Below, piece by piece: positions 25,030-33,838 of a stretch of 38,984 nt of DNA; position 1 is the first letter of the stretch, and each line of letters starts with the position of its first letter. Made by a program: the position numbers and the translations under genes. Source of the DNA: Myxococcales bacterium (GTDB lineage: Bacteria > Myxococcota_A > UBA9042); contig SHZF01000041.1 of assembly GCA_009692425.1 (NCBI GenBank), forward strand, positions 1 to 38,984. Reading direction: 5' to 3'. A model generated the notes under the pieces. The model was given only the letters and a program-made list of their open reading frames with translations, was not told where the DNA came from and made no database searches.

Positions 25030-26331
25030 ATGCGCATCTCCGTGATCGGAACCGGCTACGTCGGCCTCGTTGCCGGCGCCTGCTTCGCCAAGGGCGGCCA
25101 CGCCGTCACGTGCGTGGACATCGACGTCGAGAAGGTCCGCGCGCTGCGCCACGGCGTGATCCCCATCTACGAGCCCGACCTCGACGCGGTGGTCAAAGAA
25201 GGGGTCGCCGCTGGGCGTCTGGACTTCACCACCGACACGGCCGCCGCCGTGCGCGAGGCCGCCGCCGTGTTCGTGGCGGTCGGCACGCCGCCGGGCGAGG
25301 ACGGTTCGGCGGACCTGCGCCACGTGCTCGGCGTCGCCCGCACGATCGCACGTCACCTGCGGCCCGATGCGATCGTTGTGATGAAGTCGACGGTTCCGAT
25401 CGGCACGTGCGACAAGGTCGCCGCGCTCATCAAGGACCTGGCGGGCACCGGCTGTGAGGTCGTGTCGAACCCGGAGTTCTTGCGCGAGGGCGTCGCCGTG
25501 CGCGATTTCCTCCAGCCCGACCGCGTTGTCGTCGGCACCCGCAGCGAGCGGGCGCGCGGGGTGATGCGCGACCTGTACGCACCGTTCCTTCGGCACCCGA
25601 CACAGTTGCTGACGATGGACGTGCGCTCGGCCGAGATGACGAAGTACGCCGCCAACGCGATGCTGGCCACGCGCATATCGTTCATCAATGAAATCGCAAC
25701 ATTGTGTGAAGCGGTCGGCGCTGACGTCGGCGAAGTGGCGCGCGGCATCGGCTCGGACGCCCGCATCGGCCCCCACTTCCTGCAAGCGGGCATCGGCTAT
25801 GGCGGCTCGTGCTTCCCCAAGGACGTCAAGGCGTTGATGGCAACCGGCCGCGCCCACGGCCACGGCATGGAGGTGATGGCCGCGGTCGAGGCCGTCAACG
25901 CCCAGCAGAAGGCCGTGCTCGCGCGCAAGGTGCTGCAGCGGTTCGGCTCCGATCTGACGGGGCGCACCGTGGCCTTGCTCGGGCTCGCGTTCAAGCCCGA
26001 CACCGACGACATGCGCGAGGCGCCGGCGATCGTGGTCGCGAACCTGCTCAGCCAGGCCGGCGCGACGGTGGTGGGCCACGACCCGGCGGCGCTGGCAACG
26101 GCGCGCAAGGAACTCGGCGACGCCATCCAGTACGCCCCGACGTGGCAGCAGGCAGTGGCGGCCGCCGACGTGATCCTGATCGTGACGGAGTGGAAGCTGT
26201 ACTGCGAACTGGACCCGCGTGCAGTGGCCCACGCGACGGCGTGCCGGCTGGTGTTCGATGGACGCAATGCGTTGGATGTCGAAGGGTGGCGGGCGGCGGG
26301 GTTCGAGGTGGAGGGGATGGGGCGGGCGTGA
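25030..26331 (+). CDS. ugd: UDP-glucose 6-dehydrogenase
   Basis: A 433-residue cytoplasmic enzyme oxidising UDP-glucose to UDP-glucuronate with NAD, supplying acidic sugar for exopolysaccharide or LPS. The N-terminal NAD-binding domain begins MRISVIGTGYVGLVAG (G7, G9, G12). The catalytic Cys261 lies in YGGSCFPKD. Central SNPEFLREG and KYAANAMLATRISFINE, and C-terminal LGLAFKPDTDDMREAPA, are family hallmarks. The length is normal. The Shine-Dalgarno at 25030 is weak. It follows the giant TPR gene by 47 bp on the same strand; a short AGGGG/CCCCT inverted repeat in that gap is too weak to call a terminator. Confidence 0.93.
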   Translation: MRISVIGTGYVGLVAGACFAKGGHAVTCVDIDVEKVRALRHGVIPIYEPDLDAVVKEGVAAGRLDFTTDTAAAVREAAAVFVAVGTPPGEDGSADLRHVLGVARTIARHLRPDAIVVMKSTVPIGTCDKVAALIKDLAGTGCEVVSNPEFLREGVAVRDFLQPDRVVVGTRSERARGVMRDLYAPFLRHPTQLLTMDVRSAEMTKYAANAMLATRISFINEIATLCEAVGADVGEVARGIGSDARIGPHFLQAGIGYGGSCFPKDVKALMATGRAHGHGMEVMAAVEAVNAQQKAVLARKVLQRFGSDLTGRTVALLGLAFKPDTDDMREAPAIVVANLLSQAGATVVGHDPAALATARKELGDAIQYAPTWQQAVAAADVILIVTEWKLYCELDPRAVAHATACRLVFDGRNALDVEGWRAAGFEVEGMGRA

Positions 26332-26369
26332 AGCTCCGGTGACCGTCCGTCACGAACTGGCGCTCTCCT

Positions 26370-26790
26370 TCACCGCCCCATGACCAACAAGACCCCATCC
26401 ACCACCGCCCTCAACACGTCGCCCGCGACCTGCCCCGCCCGCTCCGTCAGCAGCGCCCGATCGATCGCCGTCACCAGTGATACCAAATCCGTTGAATCCG
26501 GCTCGGTGCTCGCTTGCCCGCGACGGCTGCGGCTGCGTTGCTCAGCCTTGAAATAGCGGTGCTATTCCTGCGGCTTCGCGCCTTGCCTCGCTCGCCGCGT
26601 TCGGCGCGATCCCTCGATCCGATTCTGCCGGCTTTGGTATGACACATTCGCCACCGAGTCGACGCGCCGCCCCGAAGCCTGTGCAGACATGCGGACATTG
26701 CCCGGCGCATCGGCGCGCAGCAGGTTGCTTGTGAGTGGCACCACGACGACCGTCGCGACCGTGTGCGCGACATCGGCCACCCCGGCCATC
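26370..26790 (-). pseudogene. MazF/PemK-family toxin remnant, split by a foldback element
   Basis: Two pieces of one toxin lie either side of a 159-bp insertion. The upstream piece (minus strand, about 26641-26770) reads ATVVVVPLTSNLLRADAPGN, then VDSVANVS. The downstream piece (26477 to the stop at 26370) reads LVTAIDRALLTERAGQVAG, then LRAVVDGVLLVMG. Together they match the MazF pattern of VPLTSNL, APGNV, DSVVNVS, LVT..R..LTERVG and the C-terminal helix. Removing the insertion and one copy of its 3-bp target repeat joins the pieces in frame (NVS-LVT). The N-terminal 40 residues, including the usual RRPVLVV strand, cannot be recognised, so the gene was probably broken at that end too. No antitoxin is visible nearby. 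MazF toxins are RNA interferases; this copy is dead. Confidence 0.75.
26481..26639. mobile_element. 159-bp foldback (MITE-like) element with 3-bp target duplication
   Basis: The element starts TACCAAATCCG and ends with the inverted form CGGCTTTGGTA, so the terminal repeats share TACCAAA. It is flanked on both sides by TGA (26478-26480 and 26640-26642). The whole element is an imperfect palindrome: the arms share GAATC-G and TCG blocks, GC-rich arm segments, and a central GAAATAGC/GCTATTCC hairpin with a GGT loop. It has no coding capacity and would fold into one long hairpin as DNA or RNA. It sits inside the mazF remnant. It is probably mobilised by a transposase elsewhere in the genome, which cannot be identified here. 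Confidence 0.7.
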
Positions 26791-26879
26791 CGTGGATGGT
26801 TGTCGCGGCGCCGGAGTCCGATCCGCCGTCTGCAACCCTTGGCCGGCGCAGCATCGGATGTCTCCAACACCGCGCATTG

Positions 26880-28484
26880 CTACGGAAAACAAACGTTGAA
26901 CAGGCTCGAACTCGTCGGCACGACCTGCTGGCCCGCCTTGCACGTCCACTTCGGGCAGTCCTTGTCGATGATGCAGGTCTTGCCAGTCGACGAGCACTTG
27001 CCCGCCTTGCACTGGGGTGCCAGCGTCTGGCAATCCGCGTCGTTCTTGCACAGGTCCAAGCATCCGCTCCCGCTGCACAGGTTGTTCTCGCACAGCATGA
27101 TGGGCTGGGGTGGCGCGCCCGCTGGGTTCTCGTTGCACCCCGCCGAGCCCACCGCTGCCGCCGAGCCCGCCGGGTTGTGGAGCTTCGGCCCACAGCGCGG
27201 CTCGTGGTCGCCGTTGAGGAAGTACAGCCGGCACACCTCGCCCTTGGCGCAGTCGGCGTTCGCCTCGCACTTCTTGAATGCCCCGCCCGGCGCGCAGAAC
27301 GGCGACGAACTGCCCGACTGGACCTCGAACGGCGAGGCCTGCTCGACGCACAGGAACTTCGCGCCGTTGGGGCCGTCGGCCGCGCCGTCGCACTCGGACT
27401 TCACGCCCTGGTCCTCGATGCCGTCGGCTCCCGGCTTGCCCGACGCGTTGTCGACGGCGTCCTTGGCGATCTTGCAGGGCTTCGTGCAGTAGCCGCCCTG
27501 GCAGTGGTCCGACTCGCACTGCTTGTCGAGGCACGCCTTGTACTTGATCTGGCCGGTCTGCGGACTGCCCGGCGGCGGCGGCACGCACTCGGCGATCGGC
27601 CCGCACACCTCGCCGTACTTGCGGTTGCACGGCTCGCCCACCTTGCACGCCGGCTGCGGGATGCACACATTGCCCGCGCACACCTTGCTGGTGCCGCACG
27701 CCTTGCACGACGCCGGGCACGCCGGATGGGCAAAGCCGCACTCGATCGCGTCGCAACTGCAGTCGAAGGCATCGACGCACGCGAACGCCTTGTTGCACTT
27801 CAGGCCCGGCGCGCAGCCCCCGCAGTCTTTCGGGCACCCCGGCGGCTGGCCGCACGTGCCGGGCTTGCACGCACACAGCGGGTCGGCCACGCATTCGTTC
27901 TTCTCGCACAGTGTGCCGGGGCCGGCGATGTCCTTGCACTCGCCGCACGACTTCTCGCAGCCCGGCGGGGCGCCGCACTCGATGCCCAGGCACTTGCACG
28001 ACGGCACGCAGAAGTTGTTGTCGCACAGTTGGTTCTTCGGGCACGTGCCGCACGAGTCCACGCAATTGGGCAGCACGTCGCATTGGCCGGGCTTGCACAG
28101 GCAGGCGGAGTCATCGAGGCACTTGCCCTTGATGCAGACCTGCCCGCCGCCGCACTTGCCGCAGTCGTTCTTGCACGCCGCGCTCGGGCTGCCGCACTTG
28201 AAATTCGTGCACACGCACGGCCCGCCGGGGATCGGCGCGCCGTCGGGCAGCAAGCCGAACCCGCCGTCGGGCAGCAGGCCGGAATCGCCGCCGCCCACCG
28301 ACACGCCGTCTGGCACGGTGCCGCTGGCGCCGTCGGGCAGCGTGGCCAGGCCATCTCCGAGTCCGCCACCCTTGCCGTCACCGCCCAGCGTCGCGCCTGC
28401 CGAGACGTACGGGTTGGCGGGCGGCGGACTGCTGCACATCGCGGCCACGGCACCGGCGAGCAGGACGAGCGAGCGGACGAACAT
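26880..28484 (-). CDS. Cysteine-rich repeat lipoprotein (69 Cys)
   Basis: A 534-residue secreted protein starting at 28484 with TGAGG upstream and a lipobox-like AAMC at residue 17. A Gly/Asp/Pro linker with repeated LLPDGG-like units precedes five tandem cysteine modules of about 40-45 residues each (about residues 80-290). Their pattern is C-x-C-x4-C-x(5-6)-C-x3-C-x2-C followed by a C-x(4-6)-C pair, for example CKPGTCGQPPGCPKDCGGC. A further cysteine-rich C-terminal half contains DADC and CDNNFC-like units. With 69 cysteines (13%), nearly all probably in disulphides, it should be a rigid extracellular stalk or adhesin-like surface protein, not an enzyme. Its C-terminus is directly followed by the mazF remnant. 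Confidence 0.75.
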   Translation of the reverse strand: MFVRSLVLLAGAVAAMCSSPPPANPYVSAGATLGGDGKGGGLGDGLATLPDGASGTVPDGVSVGGGDSGLLPDGGFGLLPDGAPIPGGPCVCTNFKCGSPSAACKNDCGKCGGGQVCIKGKCLDDSACLCKPGQCDVLPNCVDSCGTCPKNQLCDNNFCVPSCKCLGIECGAPPGCEKSCGECKDIAGPGTLCEKNECVADPLCACKPGTCGQPPGCPKDCGGCAPGLKCNKAFACVDAFDCSCDAIECGFAHPACPASCKACGTSKVCAGNVCIPQPACKVGEPCNRKYGEVCGPIAECVPPPPGSPQTGQIKYKACLDKQCESDHCQGGYCTKPCKIAKDAVDNASGKPGADGIEDQGVKSECDGAADGPNGAKFLCVEQASPFEVQSGSSSPFCAPGGAFKKCEANADCAKGEVCRLYFLNGDHEPRCGPKLHNPAGSAAAVGSAGCNENPAGAPPQPIMLCENNLCSGSGCLDLCKNDADCQTLAPQCKAGKCSSTGKTCIIDKDCPKWTCKAGQQVVPTSSSLFNVCFP

Positions 28485-28587
28485 GGCAGCCTCAGGCCGG
28501 AGGCGATCAGGGCGGCCTCCGGGCGGAAGCAAAACGTAGCATTGGCACATGGGCCGGGGCAAAGAACGCCCGCCCGAATCGCGCCGG

Positions 28588-30339
28588 CTAGGCGTACAGC
28601 CCCGCGATCTGTTCGGCGTACTTCGTGTTCACGACCTTGCGCTTGACCTTCATGGTCGGCGTCAGTTCGCCGCCCTCGATGGAGAACTCCACCGGGATCA
28701 CGATCCACTTCTTGATCTTCTGCACCTGGGCGAGGCCGTCGTTGACCTTGTCGATTTCTTTCTGCAGCTCCGCCAGCATGGCCGGGTCGGTCGATGACGC
28801 CGCCACGTTCGGCACCTTTTCGGGATCGAGCGTGAGCAGCGCAGCGAGGTACTTCATGCGATCGCCGACCACGACGGCCTGGCCGACGACGTTGATGCTC
28901 TTGAGCAGCCCTTCGAGCACCTGCGGCGCGATGTTCTCGCCGCCGGCCGTGATCAGCAGGTCCTTCTTGCGGTCCGTGATCTTGAGCAGGCCGCGCGCAT
29001 CGACCACGCCTACGTCGCCAGAGCGCAGCCAGCCGTCGCTGTCGAGCGCCTCGGCCGTCGCTTCGGGGTTCTTGTAGTAGCCCTTGAAGATGTGGCGACC
29101 GCGCATGCAGATTTCGCCGTCTTTCGGGTCGATCTTGATCTCGGCGCCCGGCAGCACGAAGCCGGCCTTGGTCGTCTCCCACACCGCGTGGGTCGAGACC
29201 GTCGCGGGTCCTGTGCACTCGCTCATCCCGTAGACCTCGTGGATGATGACGCCGAGCGACAGGAAGAACTCGAGCGTGTCCTTCGAGATCGGCGCCGCCG
29301 ACGTCACCTGGAGCCGGCAGCGGTCCAACCCCAGCTTTTCGCGCACCTTGCTGAACACGATCTTGTCGGCGAGGCCCCAGTTCCACGGCAGCGCCTCGTT
29401 GCGCTGCTTGGCATAGCCACCCTTCAACCCGACACCGCGCGCCCACGCAGCGATCTTCTTGCGCAACGGTGGGTTGGCGGCGCCGGCGGCCTGCATCTTG
29501 GCCTGGATCTTTTCCCACACGCGCGGCACGCCCAAGAAGTAGTGGGGGCGCACCTCGCGCAGGTTGTCGCCGAGTTTGTCGATGCTCTCGGCGAACCACA
29601 CGCAACCGCCCAGCATCATCGGGCCGTGCAGGCTGACGACCTGTTCGGCGATGTGCGACAGCGGCAGGTAGCTGATCGTGTTGTCGCCGACGCGGACATC
29701 GAGCGCCGTCAGCGCCGACTTCGCCGTCCACGTGATGTTGTCGTGGGTGATCATCACCGCCTTCGGGTTGCCGGTCGTGCCCGAGGTGTAGATGAGCGTG
29801 CAGACGTCGTCGGGCTTCTGTGCCGCGATGCGCGCATCGAGGTCGGCTTCGGCGACCTTGCCGCCGAGTTCGAGCAGCTTGTCCCAACTGACGACGCGCT
29901 CGTCGGTGTCGGAACCGTGCATGAGGACGACGTACTTCAGGTCCGGCAGATTGTCCCATACCGCCTTGAACTTGGCGAGGTGCGACGCGTTCTCGACGAT
30001 CGCGATGGCGGCTTCGCAGTGGCCGGCGATGTACTCGCACTGATCGGCCGTGTTCGTCGTGTAGATGCCCGCCGGCACGCCGCCCGCCAGGATGGCGCCG
30101 ATGTCAGCGAGGAACCACGCGGGTTGATTGTAGCCCATGATGCTGACGCCTTGGCCGGACTGCAGGCCGAGGTGCATCAGGCCCTTGGCGACGGCGCGCG
30201 ACTGGTCGCGGTACTCGCGCCACGTGGTCACGCTCCACAGGCCGTCGCGCTTGACCTTCATGGCGGGCTGATCGCCGTAGGCGCGGGCGGTCTGGTCGAG
30301 GATGTCTGAAACACGGACGGCGTCTGCGGGCAGCGGCAT
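28588..30339 (-). CDS. Long-chain fatty-acid CoA ligase (AMP-forming)
   Basis: A 583-residue ANL-superfamily enzyme that activates fatty acids to acyl-CoA with ATP. ATG 30339 has GGAGGT six bases upstream. It shows the P-loop YTSGTTGNPKAV (184 onward), the acyl-site segment YLPLSHIAEQ, the motif EVYGMSECTGP (Y370, E374), GEICMRGRHIFKGYYKNPEA, and the hinge/catalytic loop SDGWLRSGDVG and ITDRKKDLLITAGGENIAP. The bubblegum-type subgroup (FadD15-like) of long-chain ligases fits best. No other beta-oxidation genes are adjacent. Upstream, 100 bp from the start, lies one copy of the repeat also found before the aminomutase gene. Confidence 0.9.
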   Translation of the reverse strand: MPLPADAVRVSDILDQTARAYGDQPAMKVKRDGLWSVTTWREYRDQSRAVAKGLMHLGLQSGQGVSIMGYNQPAWFLADIGAILAGGVPAGIYTTNTADQCEYIAGHCEAAIAIVENASHLAKFKAVWDNLPDLKYVVLMHGSDTDERVVSWDKLLELGGKVAEADLDARIAAQKPDDVCTLIYTSGTTGNPKAVMITHDNITWTAKSALTALDVRVGDNTISYLPLSHIAEQVVSLHGPMMLGGCVWFAESIDKLGDNLREVRPHYFLGVPRVWEKIQAKMQAAGAANPPLRKKIAAWARGVGLKGGYAKQRNEALPWNWGLADKIVFSKVREKLGLDRCRLQVTSAAPISKDTLEFFLSLGVIIHEVYGMSECTGPATVSTHAVWETTKAGFVLPGAEIKIDPKDGEICMRGRHIFKGYYKNPEATAEALDSDGWLRSGDVGVVDARGLLKITDRKKDLLITAGGENIAPQVLEGLLKSINVVGQAVVVGDRMKYLAALLTLDPEKVPNVAASSTDPAMLAELQKEIDKVNDGLAQVQKIKKWIVIPVEFSIEGGELTPTMKVKRKVVNTKYAEQIAGLYA

Positions 30340-30441
30340 GGGAACCTCCGGAGCTTGAATCCGCGGCGGTTTACCATGCGGAGGTGGCGGCGGCAACGGA
30401 GAATCGGCCGACCGCCGCGAAACCGGAGTCGTCACGCGCTA

Positions 30442-30488
30442 CCCCAAATCCACCACCCCCAAACCTTCCCGGGACGCAGATGGGCCCA
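30442..30488 (-). repeat. Dispersed ~48-bp repeat, copy 1
   Basis: On the minus strand this stretch reads TGGGCCCATCTGCGT, then GGTTTGGGGGTGGTGGATTT. The second copy at 34583-34631 (plus strand) reads TGGCCCCATCTCGATGG, then GACTTGGGGTGGTGGATTT. The two match over about 48 bp with a few mismatches and small gaps. Both lie upstream of a gene in the same relative orientation, about 90-105 bp before its start codon. Confidence 0.65.
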
Positions 30489-30504
30489 AGGCGGCGGATC
30501 CGGG

Positions 30505-31020
30505 CTACAGGGAGTTCGTCCGGATCCACCAGCGCCCGCCCTCGTTGACGCACTGCACCGGCACCGGCGAACGCTCGGAGTGCACCTGATCCTTCACGAA
30601 AATCTTGATCTGGTTGGCATCTTCTAGCATCTCGCGCTTGACGACCTGAAACGTCACCGGCTTGCGCGCCGTCAGGTACCAGGCGGCCTGGGCCTTGAAG
30701 CGCTTCCACTCGTAGCGCTCCTTCTGCTTGCGCTGCTCTTCGCCGTCGCGCTCGGCCGGCACGATCTGCGCGAGGTAGGCCGCAAAGTTGCCGGCCAGCG
30801 CGGCTTCGAGGGCGGCCTGAATCGCGGCCTCGGCGGAATCCTTGACTGGCGCCGACACGCTCTCCGAGCCGGGCTGGCCGGGCGCTCCTGGCGTGGGCGC
30901 GGGCACGGCCGACGGCGGGTCGCCGGGGCGCGCCAGGGCGGGAACGGCGGCTGCCAGGGCGACCATGGCAGCGAGCAGGCGCAGCGGGATTCGACGGGAC
31001 GCGGACAGCGGGCAGTACAT
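30505..31020 (-). CDS. Small exported protein, DUF4878-like architecture
   Basis: A 171-residue protein from ATG 31020 (GAGG upstream) with a signal peptide (IPLRLLAAMVALAAAVPALA). A Pro/Gly/Ala-rich linker (about 32-55) is followed by a small alpha+beta domain: helix DSAEAAIQAALEAALAGNF, a charged helix KQKERYEWKRFKAQA, then strands KPVTFQVVKREM and IKIFVKD, ending VNEGGRWWIRTNSL. A helix-plus-curved-sheet layout ending in a G-x-W-W/WKI strand is typical of NTF2-like lumazine-binding or DUF4878 lipid-export proteins; that match is a guess from layout. It has its own candidate promoter upstream. Confidence 0.55.
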   Translation of the reverse strand: MYCPLSASRRIPLRLLAAMVALAAAVPALARPGDPPSAVPAPTPGAPGQPGSESVSAPVKDSAEAAIQAALEAALAGNFAAYLAQIVPAERDGEEQRKQKERYEWKRFKAQAAWYLTARKPVTFQVVKREMLEDANQIKIFVKDQVHSERSPVPVQCVNEGGRWWIRTNSL

Positions 31021-31058
31021 GGAGGACCTCGGCTCGAACGAAACGGCGGGGAGCGGCC

Positions 31059-31087
31059 ATCGTAGGCCGCGATCACCGGAGCGGCAA
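31059..31087 (-). promoter_or_regulatory. Possible promoter of the 30505-31020 gene
   Basis: On the minus strand, TTGCCG (31087-31082) and TACGAT (31064-31059) are 17 bp apart, each matching four of six consensus bases, about 40 bp upstream of the start at 31020. Confidence 0.35.
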
Positions 31088-31204
31088 GCGCATCCGACCC
31101 CGGGCGGCCGCCAGGGCATCACGTTTGCGTCGGTGCCGCAGATCGAACCGACCCTCGGCGCGTCTGAGCGGGGCGGCCCCAGTCCCGGTCGCGCGAGGCG
31201 CACC

Positions 31205-31786
31205 ATGACAACGCATCCGACGGTCCCTTTGTTCGGTCTGAGCCACGGCGCGTGGCTGTGGCTGGCCGTGCCGCTCGCCGCCAACGTCGGACTGGCGCTC
31301 AGCGTGTTGGCCGAAGCGGCCCCGGGCCTCGCCGGTCCGCCAGCGCCCAAGACGGTCGCGCGCGTGCACGCCTCCGCCATCGACGGCAGTGGCGACGACG
31401 CGCCGGTCGATGCCTACGCCGCGCTGGTCGGCCACCTGCCGCCGCTGACCAAGGCCGTCACGCCGACGCCAGTCGGAGCACAGCCCGGTGGGGCCCCCGC
31501 CATCGACATCGCCGCGCTGTTTGCGGGCCGCGCCGACCCGCGCGCGGTGGCTGCCGCGCTCGATGCCGTCACGACCGAGGAACTCGGCAGCGCGCCGCCC
31601 GAGCGCGCCCAGGGTGTCAGCCACCTGGTGGTGTTCCCCAGTTGCCGGTCGACGCACAACTACCCAGAGGTCGACGTGCCGGATTCGCGCAATGTCGAGA
31701 CGCTCACGGTGGAATTGCCCAACCCCGCGCCGGAGCAGCGTGCCATCGACCGCGCAGGCGAAGACGTGGACGACGTGATCCGGTAG
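31205..31786 (+). CDS. Hypothetical exported protein
   Basis: A 193-residue protein starting at ATG 31205 with GAGG upstream. The N-terminus has a hydrophobic segment (GAWLWLAVPLAANVGLALSVLA) that could be a signal peptide or anchor, followed by an Ala/Pro-rich region. Later segments include DPRAVAAALDAVTTEEL and VSHLVVFPSCRSTHNYPEV. The C-terminus is acidic and Pro-rich. No family was recognised and no catalytic pattern is visible. It is convergent with the next lipoprotein, 51 bp away. Confidence 0.5.
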   Translation: MTTHPTVPLFGLSHGAWLWLAVPLAANVGLALSVLAEAAPGLAGPPAPKTVARVHASAIDGSGDDAPVDAYAALVGHLPPLTKAVTPTPVGAQPGGAPAIDIAALFAGRADPRAVAAALDAVTTEELGSAPPERAQGVSHLVVFPSCRSTHNYPEVDVPDSRNVETLTVELPNPAPEQRAIDRAGEDVDDVIR

Positions 31787-31837
31787 CCGGGCGCAATGCG
31801 CGGTTTTCGGCGACGACAAGCGCGCGGGGCTCCGCGA

Positions 31838-32482
31838 CTACAGCGGCGACACCACCACATCGAGCTTGAGTTCAAGCTTGAGTTCGACCTTGCCGCCCGG
31901 CACCTTCTCGCCCTTCTTGACCACCAACTTCGTGACGGTCATCGCGTCGAACTGCAGCGTGGTCAAGAACTTGCTGGCAGCCGTCGCGTTGCCGGCATCG
32001 ACCACGGCCGTCACCGCGGCCGTCGATGCGGGCGGGATGACGGGCAACGACGCGAGCTTGGCGCCGTCGGTCGGCTTGGCCAAGCCGGGGGCGCCCACCA
32101 CGAGGTCCAACGCGGGCAGGTTGCCCGACAGCGAATTCGCGGTCGGCGTCGCGGTGATGCCGGTGACCTTGATCGACTTCACCTTGCTCTTGTATTGCGC
32201 AAGCTTGGGCTCGGTTTTGATCAGATCGATGGCCTGGCCGGGCGTCGTCACGTCCTGAGCGAGGTCGGCTGCCGCGATCTGGCCGGCGAGCGTGCCGAGA
32301 ACCTTGTCGGCATCGATCGTCACCGTGATCGTGTGGGCGACCGGGATCGTGATGTCGAGCTTGTTCTTGTTGGCATCCAGGGTTTTGGACACATCGCACG
32401 CGCTCGCACCGCCCAATGAGGCGAGGGCGAGGGCGGCGGCAAATGCGGTACGCGGGGCGAATCGGGCAGAACGGGCGGGCAT
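31838..32482 (-). CDS. Small lipoprotein, unknown function
   Basis: A 214-residue protein with a signal peptide (FAAALALASLGGASAC, lipobox ending at Cys29). The mature part is beta-rich with repeated hydrophobic/polar strands: NKLDITIPVAHTITVTIDAD, KSKVKSIKVTGITATPT, ATAASKFLTTLQFDAMTVTK, and a basic C-terminus KVELKLELKLDVVVSPL. Such a profile fits a periplasmic beta-sandwich, but no family was recognised. A TTGACT hexamer lies about 80 bp upstream on the minus strand without a convincing -10 partner. It is 80 bp downstream of the flavoenzyme gene on the same strand. Confidence 0.55.
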   Translation of the reverse strand: MPARSARFAPRTAFAAALALASLGGASACDVSKTLDANKNKLDITIPVAHTITVTIDADKVLGTLAGQIAAADLAQDVTTPGQAIDLIKTEPKLAQYKSKVKSIKVTGITATPTANSLSGNLPALDLVVGAPGLAKPTDGAKLASLPVIPPASTAAVTAVVDAGNATAASKFLTTLQFDAMTVTKLVVKKGEKVPGGKVELKLELKLDVVVSPL

Positions 32483-32562
32483 GGCGAGGGTCTCCGGGCG
32501 TCAGGTCGACGCGTGGTCTGGGGAACTGGCGGCGCGCAAGTGTGCGGAAGTGCGGAGCGCAG

Positions 32563-33744
32563 TCAAGCGCGCGCGGCCTGAAAACGCTGCGCGTCAAGAA
32601 ACCCGATCGGCAACGCACTGCGCCCATCGAGCGCCAACTGCGCCAGGGCCTCGCCGATCACTGGCGCAAACTTGAAGCCGTGGCCCGAGAAGCCGCCCGC
32701 GACCACGACCTGGGGCGAACGCGGGTGGGCCTGGACGACGAAGTGCTCGTCGGGCGTCATTTCGTACAGGCAGGTCGCGACCCGGGTCACGCGCGGGCCC
32801 ACGCCGGGCAGGCAGCGCGCGGCAAATGTGACGACAGGGTCGGAGTCGCGAGTCGTCGTGGCGCGCTCGACGTGGTCGGGTTCCGTGACCGGGTCGCCAG
32901 GCAGGTGGAGCGCCGCCTTGACGCCGCCCTCGTCGAGCGCGGGGAACCCGTAGAAGAACCCGCCCGCAAAGTCTGGCGTCGCGGGCAGATCGAACCCGAA
33001 ACACGGCGCGCCGCGCTCGAGCCGGTGGCTGGGCGGTGCTTCGAGCCACACGAGGACGTTGCGGTGAACGCGCAGGTCGACGCCGAGGTCGCGCAGCACC
33101 GCTCCGCTCCACGCCCCTTGCGCGAGGATCAGGCGGGCTGCGCGCAGAGTCTCGCCGCCCACGTCCACATCGACGCTGCCGCCGTCCGGGCCCTCGACCG
33201 CCCGCCATGCCGTGACGAGCGCGCCGGTGCGGACTGCGGCGCCCGCCCGCTGGGCCGCCGCGACGAGAGCCGCGACGCACGCTTCGACGTGCAGGAAGCC
33301 TGCGCCCGGCTCGGACACCGCCGCAAACCCGTCGGGCGCGCGATGCAGGGGGAAGGCGTGACGCGCCGCCGCGGGCTCCCACTGTTCGATGGGCACGTTG
33401 TGCAACTGCGCGCTCGCGACGACGCCAGGCAGCACGCGACCGCCGGTCGGCGGACCCCACAACACGAGCCCCGTGCGCTCGAAAAGCGTCGCGCCGGCAT
33501 CGTGCTCCAGGTCCGCCCACAGCGCGTACGCCCGCCGCAGCAGCGGCACGTAGTCCGGGTGCTCGAAGTAGGCCTGACGAATCAGGCGCGTCTGGCCGTG
33601 CGAACTGCCCTGGTCGTGGCCGATCGCGCGCGCTTCGAGGCCGAGCACGCGGGCGCCGCGGCGGGCACAGTGCAGCAAGGCCGCCGCGCCCATGCCGCCG
33701 AGACCGACGACGATGACATCTGCACTGCGCTGCGTGTCGGTCAT
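32563..33744 (-). CDS. Sarcosine oxidase/N-methyltryptophan oxidase-family flavoenzyme
   Basis: A 393-residue FAD enzyme of the MSOX/SolA family, oxidising N-methylated amino acids or similar amines with H2O2 release. The N-terminus has the FAD Rossmann motif VIVVGLGGMGAA. The family's covalent flavin attachment Cys is present: Cys325 in ATCLYEMTPDEHF. SSHGQTRLIRQAYFEHPDY (the conserved active-site Arg/His region) and VVAGGFSGHGFKFAPVIGE near the C-terminus also match. The length is typical (about 390). The start at 33744 lacks a clear ribosome site; the frame is open to 33978 but the extension is unlike the family. The substrate cannot be told from sequence alone. Confidence 0.85.
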   Translation of the reverse strand: MTDTQRSADVIVVGLGGMGAAALLHCARRGARVLGLEARAIGHDQGSSHGQTRLIRQAYFEHPDYVPLLRRAYALWADLEHDAGATLFERTGLVLWGPPTGGRVLPGVVASAQLHNVPIEQWEPAAARHAFPLHRAPDGFAAVSEPGAGFLHVEACVAALVAAAQRAGAAVRTGALVTAWRAVEGPDGGSVDVDVGGETLRAARLILAQGAWSGAVLRDLGVDLRVHRNVLVWLEAPPSHRLERGAPCFGFDLPATPDFAGGFFYGFPALDEGGVKAALHLPGDPVTEPDHVERATTTRDSDPVVTFAARCLPGVGPRVTRVATCLYEMTPDEHFVVQAHPRSPQVVVAGGFSGHGFKFAPVIGEALAQLALDGRSALPIGFLDAQRFQAARA

Positions 33745-33838
33745 TGTGCCCAGCACTGAAGCGTTCAGGGTTGCGATCCTGTCCGGTCTCGGGCGCCGTC
33801 GCAACCGGGCCCCGTCAGCGCTGACCATGGGGCCTCCG

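Noticed and set aside
26479-26641. TA target duplication (IS630-like) for the foldback element
   Set aside because: Restoring the site with a TA duplication puts a stop in the toxin frame, whereas a TGA duplication restores NVS-LVT in frame.
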